Assembly (NCBI GenBank): GCA_963804375.1
Contig: CAWDQE010000021.1
Location: 496,001 to 560,000, forward strand
Direction: 5' to 3'
Length of the DNA stretch: 64,000 bases
Origin: JANXQG01 sp963804375
Lineage (GTDB): Bacteria > Planctomycetota > Planctomycetia > Pirellulales > Thermoguttaceae
The notes under the pieces are model-generated. The model worked only from the letters and a program-made list of their open reading frames with translations. It ran no database searches and was not told where the DNA came from. Position 1 is the first letter of the stretch. Every line of letters starts with the position of its first letter. Positions 46,925 to 57,585 of this stretch are shown in pieces. The translations under genes were made by a program, and so were the position numbers.

Positions 46925-48360
46925 TGTGTGCCTCGGCGGCAGCGGCGGGCGACAAGACCGCGTGGAGCGGACCAGGCGTTGCAGACTGGCCCCATTGGGC
47001 TGGGCCCAAGGGCAATTGCACGACCGATGAGAAGGGACTGCTCAAGGCATGGCCGCCGGAAGGTCCCTCCGTGCTCTGGAGGATCCGCGTGGGCACCGGC
47101 TCCAATCATCCTTCCGTTGCCGGCGACGATCTCTGCTTTGCCCAGTTGGATGACGATCAATCGCACGAAACCGTCAAGTGCGTTGACGCCAACACCGGCA
47201 AAGAGAAATGGAGTCACACCTACGAAGTGCCTCCGGTGTGGGGCGTGGGCTGGGGTGAACTGGGCGTTCGGGCGACGCCGACGATCACCGACCAATACGT
47301 GTATGAAGTGGGGACTTTTGGGAATGGTTTCTGCTTTGAGCGGAAAACCGGCAAAATCATCTGGGAACACGACTTCCGGAAAGAGTCTCCCTATCTGGAC
47401 GGATCGCTGAAAGACAACGGCAACCTGGAGTGGAAAGGCTTCAACGGCTCGCTGGTCCCCATCGGCGACAAGCTCGTGGTGTTCTACTGGCAGGGCGGGA
47501 ACCCCGCCATTCCCGCCTGGGACAAGACGGTAGTAACCGACAAGATGCAGGTCTTCGCCTACGGCGCCCTGACGGGCAAAGTGCTCTGGAAGTTCGAGGA
47601 AAGGTGTTCGCCCGGCTGCCGCGGTCCCGGCCTGATCTTTGGCGGCGGGCTGCGGATCACGTTCAACCGGGAAGACTGTATCGTGGTTCATGGCAATCGC
47701 CAGTGGAAGATCCTGCGACTGGCAGACGGCAAGCAGGTCTGGAACTGGCCGTGCTGCGGGCCCAATGAAGCCCCGGCCTGGGCCTGTGGCGGACTCAATC
47801 CCGCCGGAGCCAATCTCTATCTGGCCAATCTGAACGGCTGGCAGTTATCGGCGGTGGAGTGCGATTTCTCCCAGGCGGATCCCAAGCCCAAAGTGCTGTG
47901 GACGGGCAACCCCGTCCATGAAGCCATTACACCGCCGGTGATCTTGGACGGTTACGTATATGGTCTCTGGACCAACGTCCGCCAGGAAGCCTGGGAGATA
48001 AGCGGGAGTCCGGGCAAAGCCAATTTCTCGCTCCGCTGCACGGAATTGAAAACCGGGAAACTCCAATGGTTGCGGCCGGGCTTCCACATGGGGCTGTCGA
48101 TGAGCGCCGCAGACGGGCATATTTACCTGCGCAGCCATCAGACCGTTACGCTGGTCGAAGCCAATCCGACCGCTTACGTCGAGCGGGGGCGGATCGAGAA
48201 GGTGCATAACCTGCGGAACTCGGGACCGCGCAGCCAGAAGGGTTTGCTGGATTGGAACATGCCGGTGATCGCCCGCGGACGATTGTACATCCGAACCCCC
48301 GTCGAGATCATTTGCTATGACATCAGGGACCGCAGGGCCGTTAGCGAGAAAGCGAAATAA
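46876..48360 (+). CDS. Secreted PQQ-like beta-propeller protein (2)
   Basis: A 494-residue exported propeller with signal peptide MGIKDVYLGSLLMAWLMCAS AAAAG. The mature part starts with DWPHWAGPKGNCTTDEKGLL, the typical WPxWxGPxxxG lead of planctomycete outer-membrane-assembly-like PQQ proteins, and contains VKCVDANTGKEKW and YGALTGKVLWKFEE blades. The start overlaps the preceding propeller gene, so the two are translationally linked. Likely periplasmic; a role in binding, scaffolding or redox chemistry is open. Confidence 0.82.
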   Translation: MGIKDVYLGSLLMAWLMCASAAAAGDKTAWSGPGVADWPHWAGPKGNCTTDEKGLLKAWPPEGPSVLWRIRVGTGSNHPSVAGDDLCFAQLDDDQSHETVKCVDANTGKEKWSHTYEVPPVWGVGWGELGVRATPTITDQYVYEVGTFGNGFCFERKTGKIIWEHDFRKESPYLDGSLKDNGNLEWKGFNGSLVPIGDKLVVFYWQGGNPAIPAWDKTVVTDKMQVFAYGALTGKVLWKFEERCSPGCRGPGLIFGGGLRITFNREDCIVVHGNRQWKILRLADGKQVWNWPCCGPNEAPAWACGGLNPAGANLYLANLNGWQLSAVECDFSQADPKPKVLWTGNPVHEAITPPVILDGYVYGLWTNVRQEAWEISGSPGKANFSLRCTELKTGKLQWLRPGFHMGLSMSAADGHIYLRSHQTVTLVEANPTAYVERGRIEKVHNLRNSGPRSQKGLLDWNMPVIARGRLYIRTPVEIICYDIRDRRAVSEKAK

Positions 48361-48504
48361 TTCGACATCGTAGGTGTGTTGAGGTTACAATTGACTACAG
48401 CGTGAAAGGGCCGCGCAAGTGTTTGGGTTTGCCGGCTTCGCCGTGAAACGCCCGGCCGGTACGCGGCGAGCCGCCCTCGCCCACCACCTATTAGGAGGTG
48501 TTCC

Positions 48505-50272
48505 ATGGAAGGCCCGCATTCGCCCCTCGATGGTCCCGCCGCTCCTCCACTCCGGCCGCCGGCAAGCGCACGTCCGAGGGGACTTCGGTTCCAAGCGGTT
48601 GGTCGGTTCCTCTATACCCACAACCCGTTCTATGCGATCAGCGCATCGCTGGTCTTCTGGGGACTGGAAAGCTCCTTTGACCGGAACGTTTACTCGTTTC
48701 AGTCGCTGAGCCTTGATGGGCGGGCTGGTCGCCTACACGCTGGTCTTGTCGCTGGCAGCCTTCGTGGTCATCCGACTCGGAAAGGTTTGGGACGACGGCC
48801 GGAGCCTGCTCCTCCTGGTCGTTTTGATGCTGCTGGCAACTTCGATCAGTTTCGACGGCGCCCTGGCCAAGTATCCCCGCAACGGAACGTTCTGCTCGCT
48901 GGGTGGACTGTTGTTCTCGGTGCTGGTGACCGAAGGGCTCTTGCGGGGCCTTGCGATCCGGTTGCCGGCCCTGTTCCGCCTGCCGTACTACCTGGTATTG
49001 GGCTTGTTCTTCCTCTATCCCGTCGCCCTGCGATGGTCGCCGATGTTTGTCGATCCTTACGGCGCCGGGATCCAGTGGGCGCTGCTGGCCTTTCCATGGC
49101 TGGCCGCGGTCGTCTGCCTGTCGTTGCTGCCGGCGGTGCGACGCGGCCCGCATTACGTGTGCGATAACGGTACTCCCTGGCCGTGGCCGTGGTATCCCTG
49201 GACGGTATTTTTTATGATCGGGCTGGGCATCTGCGGGCGGAGTTATTATCTTTGCCTGTCGATGCAAATGGCCGGCGGGTTCACGACCATTTTTGCCCCC
49301 TATTTCCTCGTGCCTTTTCTGCTCGCCGCCAACCTGCTTCTGCTGGAAGGCGGCCTCGTGGCGGGCTCGGCCGCGGCCAAGCGCATTGCGCTGCTTGTGC
49401 CGGCGGGCCTGATCCTGCTGGCCATGGTCCCGCCCAGCGGAAAACTGGGCCTGCGGTTCATTCACGAAATCCTGCTCCCGGCGATCGGAACCGGGCCGCT
49501 GTTCTCGACAACGATGGCTGTCGCCGCCTTCTATGGGTGGGCCATTCTGCGGCGGGTTTCCTATGCCGTGGAGGCCCTCTCGGCCGTACTTTTGATTCTC
49601 TCCCTGGTCGGCCCGGACACCGTCAGTGTGGCGACCACTTGCGTTCCTCCACAAGCGTATCCGATCCTGGCACTTGGCGCAGTCCAGGCCCTGATCGCCT
49701 GCCGGCGGCCTACCGCACCCCGCTGGTTCATGGCAGCGTGCTGCGCGGTGATTGGGGCAACGCTCGAGTTCCAGGGGACCGCGCTGACGGCATACCGCGG
49801 CATCATCCCCGAGCACTTGCTGCTCGCCGCGGCGATGTTGCTGGGCGCGGTGTTCTCCGGCGCCTTTGCCCGCCGGTTGCAACATGCCGGGGCGGCGCTG
49901 CTCTTCATGGGAGCGCTCGCCGCCTTGACCGGCAGCCCGGCCCAATTCGGCGACGTGCCGCCGAACTGGCTGGCCGTCTATCCGGCGATGGTCGTCCTCG
50001 TCGCGGTCGCCTATGGGTGGCTGGTCCGTAACCGGCTGTGCCTCGTATCGGCGGCGGCGACGGTTGCCTGCTGGCTGGGAATCGGCAGTGTGCAGGGGTA
50101 TCGGCAGTTGCGGCCCGTCATCTCCGGCCTGGACTACATCCTCGGCGGAGCGATCTCGCTGCTCGTGGCCATGTTCATCAGCCTGGGGAAGACAGGCTTC
50201 CTGCAACGGCGTCTGTCGCGGTATCGCCAGCAGGAGAAGCAGGGCCGCCCGCCCGAGGACCGACCTGCCTGA
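48505..50272 (+). CDS. Polytopic membrane protein of unknown function (one frameshift)
   Basis: About 589 residues when two frames are joined at about 48700-48712 by removing one base. The N-terminal cytoplasmic segment is Pro-rich (SPLDGPAAPPLRPPASARP), then FLYTHNPFYAISASLVFWGL. The rest holds about a dozen hydrophobic helices (VLSLAAFVVIRLG, LLLLVVLMLLATSI, LVLGLFFLYPVAL), ending in a charged tail. The NPFYAIS motif and the ordering resemble large planctomycete-specific integral membrane proteins. It has the best Shine-Dalgarno sequence in the window (TTAGGAGGTG, 6 bases before the ATG). It lies between propeller genes, which hints at an envelope complex. No transporter signature is recognised. 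Confidence 0.7.
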
Positions 50273-50428
50273 CGCCTGTTGCCGTTTTTGTCACTGAGTC
50301 GCTTCGGGCACGCCCTGGGTGTGGTGCCGATGGCCGCGGCGCGGTAAAATCGACCGTAGCTCGACGTTCGAGCTGGCTTCGGGTAGCAGTCCGTTGGCGG
50401 AACCGTAACCAATAAGATTTAAGTGATC

Positions 50429-53039
50429 ATGCAGAACTCGGGGCGCCTGGTCGTGATGTTGGCGGTTGGCTTCGCCATCAGTGTCATTCCACTCTTCACG
50501 GCCTTGCAGGGGGCCGAACCCGCGCTGCCCAGCGGCGAGCCCGATCCAAACTGTTCCGACCTGCGTCTTTGGTTGCGGGCCGATGCGGGGGTTCGCGATG
50601 CCGCGGGCCACAGTCCCTCGGACCCTGCGTTCAGCGGGTGGGTGACCGCCTGGAGCGACCAGTCGGCCCGCCATTTCGATCTTGCAGCGCCGCCAGAGCG
50701 GGCGCCGTGGTACGTGGGCAGCCAGCCTGGGGCAGGCAACCGGGCGACCGTCGCTTTCGGCGGAGGGCGGATGCTGGCGCGGCCCAACGATACGCTGCAC
50801 GACCACGCGAACTCGACCACCTTGCTCGTCTTGCAGATCAAGCGCGGCAGGCAACAGGGCAATTTCGTCTTCTGTGCGGGAAATCCCCTTCAACAGTCCG
50901 AAGCACTTTTCTTCCCGCCCGGCGGCCAGTCCGATGCTTCGCCGGGCTGCGTGCGATGGTTGTCCCCGGCCAGCAACGGCCTGCACAGCGTTGACGATCC
51001 GCTCCAGATTGCCGCCGATGGCCGCTTTGCCGTCGTCACTCTCCACTCGGGCGGCGAAAACTCATGGGTAGAAATTCAAGACGGCCTGGGCGACTTCCAT
51101 GGCGCGAACCGCAGGGTGTTTCCCCCGGGAATCGCCGCGCTGAGCGATCGATGCGGCCGCGGCTACTGCCTCGGCGGACAGAAACTCGACCAACCGCACA
51201 TTGCCTACGACGGCCAGATTGCCGAGGTGCTGGTCTACAACCGCGCCCTCTTGTCGGCCGAACGCCGCACGTTGGTGAGCTATCTTCGCCGCAAGTACGA
51301 ACTCGACGTCCTGGAAGCGCTGTATCCGGCCGGCACGATGCTGATGCACACCGAGGATTTTGACGGCTCCTGGCAGTTTGTCCCCCGCCGGGATCCGGCG
51401 GCCGCGAAGTGGCTCGGCCATAGCATGCAGCGGACGGTTCTCATCTCACAGCCCGGAAAATACGCGGTGTGGGTATTCGGCCTCGACTTCGACCTCGGAA
51501 AGGAAAGCGGGCTGCGGGCGAGCGTGGGCGGCAAGCCGCTGGCCGTCACGCATGTGCAAGGACTCAGGATTCCGAACTGGCAGCTTGCCGGCACCGTCGA
51601 CCTGCCGGCGGGCGAGACGGAAATCGCCGTCCGCGGCGAAGGGCCCGGCCGCAAGGAGTGCGACGCCGTGCTCATCAGCCCCACGATCACCACGGAGGCC
51701 GGGGTCGAAGAGGTTTGTGCCCTGGCCCGCTGGCTCCGCCAGGCGCCCGGCCCCGGCCAACTTGCCGCGGTTTTCGACGATGGCCGCCGGATCGAGGGCA
51801 ACCTTGTGTCGGGCTGGCGTGGCAGCGGTCTGCGAATCGCCCGTGACGGCCCAGGCCGGCCTGCGCTGCGCTGCTTGCGGTTGGGCGGCTTGGCCGCGGA
51901 CGCGGCCCCGCAGCCCGACACCTTGTTGGAATTCCACAACGGCGACCGCCTGCGCGGGACGATCTGCGGTTACGTGGCGGCTTCGACCGAGGCTGGGCGG
52001 AACGCGGGCGCCCAGGTGCTGGTGCAGCCATCCCGGGAATTCAGCAAAGCCGGCGAGAAGCCGATCGGGGTCGAAATCGATTGGCTGCAGCGGATCACGT
52101 TTGACACGGACGGGCCGCCGCGCGACTGCCCGCCGCGGTCGCTCGTCTGCCGCGACGGGCGCGTGCTCGTATTCCGCGCGCTGCGATTCAGCAATGACGG
52201 CGTGAGCCTGTTGACGGATCAAGGCCTCGTGCGGCTCGCTTACCGCGATTTGCTGGAAATCGGCATGCCGCCGAGCGACGCCTGGGATGCCTATTATCGG
52301 CAGCTTGCCGAGATCGATCCGCAGGGCGACGCAGGCATCATCCGTCTGGAGACGAGGCAAGGCTCGGTTCTCACGGCGTCCGAGAGCCGGGTCACGGCAC
52401 TTCGCGGCGTTTGGGAACAGGCCGCGTCGGCCTGTCTCGTGCGGCCGGCCTGGAGCCGCACGCCGATTCCTGTTGCCTGGTCCGCCGTCCGCACGCTGTG
52501 GCGCGCCCCCTCCACGGTCGTTCCCTTGTCGCTCGTCGCGCCGCAGACGGTCACGCAGCGCGGGGCCCTGGGCAGCAGTTGGAAGTGGCAGGTGGACCGC
52601 AACGTGGCCGGCGGCAAGCTTCGCAGCGGTGGCGTCGGATATCTGTGGGGTTTTGGCATCCATGCGCCCAATGCACTGGTCTTCCGCCTGCCCGACTCCG
52701 CGCGAGCATTCCGTTGCGACCTGGGGATTGATGACGCCGTGGGCGAATCCGGATGTGTCGTGGCGAAAGTCTTCCTCAACGAAGCAACCGGCACACCCGT
52801 CTTCCAAAGCAAGCCGCTCTTGGGCGCGCAGTCGGCCATTTCCACCGGCGAGATCACACTCGCGCGTGGCAACTCGGCCGCCCGGCAACTGGTGCTGGTC
52901 GTGGAGGACGGCGGCGAAGCGCGGGCCGCGCGCCAATCCGCTGGACATCGGCGATCATGCCGACTGGCTGGAACCGACCCTCGTGCTCGATCCCGTGAAG
53001 CTCCGGACGGCGTTGGAAAAGTATCGGCTGGGGAAATAG
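50429..53039 (+). CDS. Secreted LamG-like/NPCBM domain protein (one frameshift)
   Basis: About 869 residues with a signal peptide (VVMLAVGFAISVIPLFTA). Residues about 35-290 form a concanavalin-like fold (LRLWLRADAGV, WSDQSARHFDL, YDGQIAEVLVYNRALLSAER). A carbohydrate-module-like middle follows (WVFGLDFDLGKESGLRASVG). The C-terminal NPCBM domain is at about 730-850 (GVGYLWGFGIHAPNALVFRL). The last 35 residues are in the next frame (ANPLDIGDHADWLEP), joined by removing one base in a GCCGCGCGCC run at about 52928-52938. NPCBM modules bind galactose-type sugars. The stop lies four bases from the convergent propeller gene. Confidence 0.8.
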
Positions 53040-53043
53040 GCGC

Positions 53044-54285
53044 CTATGCGGGGTTCTTGACGTCAAAGCAATATAGGTGGGTATCGTAACGGAGATAGAG
53101 ACGGCCGCCGATCACCACCGGGTGCGCCCAGCTTGGACCGTTGCCCTTGACTTTCACCTTTCCTTTGAGTTGCAGGCCGTCGGGCGAGCAGGTGGCCAGC
53201 CCGGCCTGGCCGGCGTCCTCGCTGAAAAGGTACAGCATGTCGTCGGCAAAGCAGAGCGAGCCTTTGCCCACCGCCCTCTCATGCCACTTCTTCTGCCCGG
53301 TCTTCAGGTCGAGGCACGTCCAGCCGCCTTCGTGGTTGCCATAGATGTAGCCTTCATGGATCACGTAGCCGCCGTGGTGGCAGACCATGTCATGGGTCTT
53401 CCAGGCCACCTCGGCCACGACCTCGTCCCCGTCCTTCGCAAGCTTCAGACAGATCCCGCCCCTGCCGTAGCCGTTGGCCCAGAAGACGTAACCGTCGGCA
53501 TAGGCGGGCGTCGGGCAGTTGGCCGTATTGCCCGCGGACCAGTCGTTCGACCAGAGCAGCTTGCCAGACTGGGCATCGACGGCGACGATGCCCCGGTTGG
53601 TCCCGGTGACGATCATTTTCTTGCCGGCGAAAGCAACAGGGATGCAAGAGCCGTACTCGGGTCCGGCCTCGAACCCGGTGCTCTCCCAGACGGTCTTGCC
53701 GGTGGTCTTGTCGAGGGCAACGATGCAGTTTTTCCCGCCGGGCTTGAAAACGACCAGCTTGCCGAGCACCAGCGGCGATTCGGCATAGCCCCAGCCGCCG
53801 GGCCCGCCGCCCCACTGGCGCGACTCCCTGGTCCACTTCTTCTTGCCCGTCGCCTGGTCGTAGCAGCCCATCAGCCCGTTGCCGTCCAGGATGTAGATGT
53901 TCCCGTGATCGATCACGGGCGAGGAGCGGGAACCGTCCGGGCCGCCGCGCGATTTGCCGCATGGGGCCTGCCAAAGCTGTTTGCCGTCGATATCGAAGGT
54001 GGTGAGGATCAGCTTGCCGTCCTTATCGCCGGTGACGTAGACCTTTCCGCCCGTGACCGCCACGCTTGCAAAACCGACGCCGATCCCGCTGGCCTCCCAG
54101 AGCAGCGCGGGCCCGCCATCGGGCCACTCCTTGAGCAGGCCCGTGTCGAGCGATTTCCCATCATGATTGGGACCGAGCCAGCAAGGCCATTCCCCGGCTG
54201 TCCCACCTGCCTGGGCCGCGCCGGCCCACAGGAAGATTACCCCGAATATCGCCACCACGTTCTTAAGCCGCCCGTTTCGCATCAT
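53044..54285 (-). CDS. Secreted PQQ-like beta-propeller protein (3)
   Basis: A 413-residue exported propeller. The ATG at 54285 is preceded by AGGAACC and gives a signal peptide (LKNVVAIFGVIFLWAGAAQA). The mature part begins GEWPCWLGPNHDGKSLDTGL and has regular blades such as LILTTFDIDGKQLWQAP, IVALDKTTGKTVWEST and IVAVDAQSGKLLWSNDW. It is the same family as the two rightward propellers but is encoded convergently. Function in the periplasm is unknown; an alcohol-dehydrogenase-type active site is not evident at this length. Confidence 0.83.
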   Translation of the reverse strand: MMRNGRLKNVVAIFGVIFLWAGAAQAGGTAGEWPCWLGPNHDGKSLDTGLLKEWPDGGPALLWEASGIGVGFASVAVTGGKVYVTGDKDGKLILTTFDIDGKQLWQAPCGKSRGGPDGSRSSPVIDHGNIYILDGNGLMGCYDQATGKKKWTRESRQWGGGPGGWGYAESPLVLGKLVVFKPGGKNCIVALDKTTGKTVWESTGFEAGPEYGSCIPVAFAGKKMIVTGTNRGIVAVDAQSGKLLWSNDWSAGNTANCPTPAYADGYVFWANGYGRGGICLKLAKDGDEVVAEVAWKTHDMVCHHGGYVIHEGYIYGNHEGGWTCLDLKTGQKKWHERAVGKGSLCFADDMLYLFSEDAGQAGLATCSPDGLQLKGKVKVKGNGPSWAHPVVIGGRLYLRYDTHLYCFDVKNPA

Positions 54286-54692
54286 GTTGGTTCCTATCGC
54301 ATCACAGGTTGATTCCGCCATGCCATTGAAAGCCCGGCCCACGCCGGGCTTGGCCTAACGGCGCCGCAATCAGTCTAAATCGACCGCCGATGAGAATCAA
54401 GCCCGCAGGCGACGAGGTCTTCGTATCGGCCCTCCGCAAGCCCGGAGAATAACTTCCCTGGTTGTCGCCTGGGGTAGCATGGTTGCCGCGTCACGACAAC
54501 CGCTTCGCGGTTGCAAGGGAAAACGCATGCTCGTTTCCGAACCGTACGCAAAACGGAATTCATTCCGATTGCGTCTACGACCGGCACTTTGCAGTTCTCC
54601 GAAACCGCCCTCCCGCGGTAGCTGGAACCGCGAGCGAGCTTCGCCTATAATTTGGCGTCTACTTATTTTCTTCTCGGCATAAGAGGTCAGCC
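54286..54692. other. Divergent intergenic region
   Basis: About 400 bases between a leftward propeller gene and the rightward DUF1559 gene. It contains a CGACAACCGCTTCGCGGTTG hairpin around 54495-54515 and a candidate promoter at 54623-54651. No small gene is supported. Confidence 0.45.
54623..54651 (+). promoter_or_regulatory. Candidate promoter with perfect TATAAT
   Basis: A perfect TATAAT at 54646-54651, 41 bases before the DUF1559 start codon, has a weak TGGAAC 17 bases upstream. The -10 box is convincing; the -35 box is poor. AGAGGTC before the ATG is a usable ribosome-binding site. Confidence 0.45.
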
Positions 54693-57315
54693 ATGTACGA
54701 GCCCGTTGTGTCCGGCGTTTTTCTGGTCTTGTCGATGTTCTTCTCAGGCGGCGGAGTCGGGTTGCCGCTGGGGATTCCTCCGGCCCCCGAAGACCCGGCC
54801 ATGGCCCGCGTCGCCCCCAGGGAGTGCCTGTTCTACGCGACCTGGTCGGGCCTGTCCGTGCCTGATCCGCAAAGTCGCAACCAGACCGAACAGTTGCTGG
54901 CCGAGAAGGAAGTCCAGCAATCGCTGAAGCTCCTGGAAGCGCAGATCGTAGCCGGCTTTCGGGCTACGACGGCCGGCGACCCGCAGGCGGCGGCGATCAT
55001 CGACGACGCTCACACGGTCGCCAAGGCGGTGTTGACCAGTCCCACGGCGGTCTTCATTTCCAAAATCCAACCGCCCAAGAGCGGTTCGAGCGACGCGCCC
55101 GACGTCCGCGGCGGGGCGATCGTCAACCTCGGTCAGCAGGCCCCCGAAATCGCCAAGCGCATAGGCCGCATCGAATCGGCTCTGCACTCCCCCGATGCGC
55201 CCAAGCCTGCCGGGGAGTCGGCCTGGCATCGCTTCCCGCTGGGAGTCGACGACCCCGCCGCCGATCGAGGCGGAAGCGTCCAGTGGGCCGTCAAGGGTCA
55301 GTACCTGGTCATCGGTCTGGGCGAAGGCGAGGCCGGGAAGATCGTCGAGCGCTCCCGGCAGGAGCCGCCCGAGTGGCTCCAGCAACTTCGCCGCCAGCTT
55401 GCCGTGCCGCGGCCGGCGAACCTGGTCTATGTCAACGTCGCCGAACTTGCGAAGATCGCCGGCGGCGCCGAGCGCGAACTGCCCAGGATCCTCGAAGCCC
55501 TCGGGCTCTCGCAGATCCGATCGTTGGCCAGCATCACCGGCCTGGACGAGTCGGGCTGCATCAGCCGGACGCACGTGGCGATCGACGGCGATCCGAAGGG
55601 TCTGCTTTCGGTTTTCACGGCCGAGCCGTTGGCCAAAGAGCATTTGACGGCGATCCCCAAGGACGCCACGCTGGCCCTGGCCGTGCGGCTGGACGCGGCC
55701 AAGGCCTACAAGGAGCTGCTGGCGACCGCCGGCCGACTGGACCCGCAGGGGCGGCAAGAACTGCTCGGCGGCCTACAGCAGTTTGAAGAGCGGCTGAAAG
55801 TGAAACTCTACGAGGACATCTTGCAATCGTTGGGCGACGTGTGGCGCGTCTACACGTCGCCGAGCGAGGGCAACCTGGTCTTCACCGGCCTGACGGTGGT
55901 CGTCGACGTCCGCGACCACGACCGCCTGGTGGCCGCCAACGCCAAACTGGTCTTCGGCTCCCTGTTCGGCGGGATGGCCAAAGAACTGAACCTGCCCGGC
56001 GGCCGGCCGGGCCCGCAGATCAAGCAGGTCAAGTACGGCGAGCATACTGTCTTCTACCTGACACGGATGGGCGACTTCATGCCGTTTTCGCCGGCCTGGT
56101 GCATTACCGACAAGGAATTCGTGTTCGCCCTGTTTCCGCAGAATGTGAAGGCCTACTTGGAGCGGACGGGCAAGACCGGCGGGCCGTCGCTGGCCGACGT
56201 GGCGGCCGTGACCGGACCGTTCGAGCCGATCGGCACAATTTCAATAAATCGGCCGGTTTACGGGCCCCAACCGATTGCCGTCAGTTACGTCGACACATCA
56301 GCCATGTTCAAGCTGGCCTACCCGATCGCCCAGATCATCTTGGGCTTCGCGTCCAGTGAAATGGGGCGAGGAGGCCTCGCGCTTGACATTTCCGTGTTGC
56401 CGCCGGCCCCGTCGATCGGCCGGCATTTGCAGCCCATCGTGAGCACGGCCGCGCGCACCAAGGACGGCATCATCGTCGAAACGCACCAGACGCTGCCCGT
56501 CGGCAGCTTGACGATCCTGCCAACCCTGATGCTGTTGGAGCCCATGGGGCCCCCGCGAATGAGCCCGTTGGCGACGCCGCAGCGTGTCTCGATGAACAAC
56601 ATGAAGCAGATCGGGCTGGCACTTCATAACTACGCTTCCACTTTTGCGGCGTTTCCGCCGGCAGCCGCAGGCCGGAAACCGAAACAGCCGCCGGTGAGCT
56701 GGCGCGTGCTCGTCTTGCCCTATGTGGAAAGAGCGGATCTCTACAGTCAGTATCGCTTCGACGAGCCGTGGGACAGCGAGAACAACAAGAAGCTGATCGC
56801 GCGGATGCCCAAGGTCTTCAAGGCCCCGGGCAGCCGCAAGGCGGCCGACGGCAAGACGAACTACCTGGCAGTCGTGGGTGAGCCCTATGCCCTGGCGGCC
56901 GACAAACGGCGGAATTTTGCCAGTTTCACGGATGGCCTATCCAATACGATCCTGTTGGTGGAGGTCAGCGACGAGCGGGCTGTGCCGTGGACGAAGCCCG
57001 ATGATTTTACGCCGGACAAGACGAAGCCCGTCGCCGGGCTGGTTGGCTTGCGGCGGGGCGTCTTTCTGGCGCTCGCCGCCGACGGGGCCGTCCACCTGGT
57101 GCCCGCCGACATCAGCTCCGCGACGCTTCACGGGCTATTCACTCGGGCGGGCGGCGAAGCGGTCTCCTTTCCCGAGCTCGGAGACATACGCGCCCGAGGC
57201 CGCCAACCCCTTCGCGCCCGTCGAGGTTCGGAAGCCGGCAGCGAGCAAATCAACAGAGGCCAAACCGGCACGCCCCGTTGAGCAGCCCCTCGAAGCGCCG
57301 GAGAAGAAGCCTTAG
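54693..57315 (+). CDS. DUF1559 family protein with long N-terminal domain (one frameshift)
   Basis: About 873 residues. A short hydrophobic start (VVSGVFLVLSMFFSGGGVGL) precedes a large alpha/beta region to about residue 620. From about 630 the DUF1559 domain is clear: SMNNMKQIGLALHNYASTFAAFP, then LPYVERADLYSQYRFDEPWD and SFTDGLSNTILLVEVSD. DUF1559 proteins in planctomycetes usually begin with a type IV pilin-like methylation signal; here the domain sits at the C-terminus and lacks that leader, as in a subset with a large N-terminal region. The tail continues in the next frame after about 57180 (ETYAPEAANPFAPVEVRKPA), joined by removing one base. Probably envelope-associated; function unknown. 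Confidence 0.82.
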
Positions 57316-57322
57316 ACAAGGC

Positions 57323-57433
57323 GTAGGCCGGAACAAGCTTCGGGGCACCCGCGGTACCCGCTTGCGGGTCGCGGGTCGGTTCCGGCACGAATCGGTATCA
57401 ACGCCGGAACTGCGCAAGCTAGTTCCGGCCTAC
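57323..57433. repeat. REP-like palindrome, expanded copy 3
   Basis: It starts GTAGGCCGGAACAAGCTT and ends AAGCTAGTTCCGGCCTAC, so the two ends are near-perfect complements. Further GCGGGTCGCGGGTC and GCCGGAAC repeats lie between. It sits seven bases after the DUF1559 stop and could fold into a large hairpin that also stops transcription. It is followed by CGCCCGTTTACGGGCG (about 57472-57487) and GCCCGTGCCTTAGCACGGGC hairpins. Confidence 0.65.
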
Positions 57434-57585
57434 ATGGCTCATTTTCCTGGCAGTTGCCGGATGCGATTGTACGCCCGTTTACGGGCGTTTGCGCCGCAGC
57501 CGGTATCAGGCCCGTGCCTTAGCACGGGCAAACGGGCACAACAACTGTGTCCCTTTCCGTTGTCCTCCAAGTCACCCATTGCCGA

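Noticed and set aside
57472..57530. Hairpins after the DUF1559 gene as Rho-independent terminators
   Set aside because: The stems are good, but no T-run follows on either strand; left as repeats.
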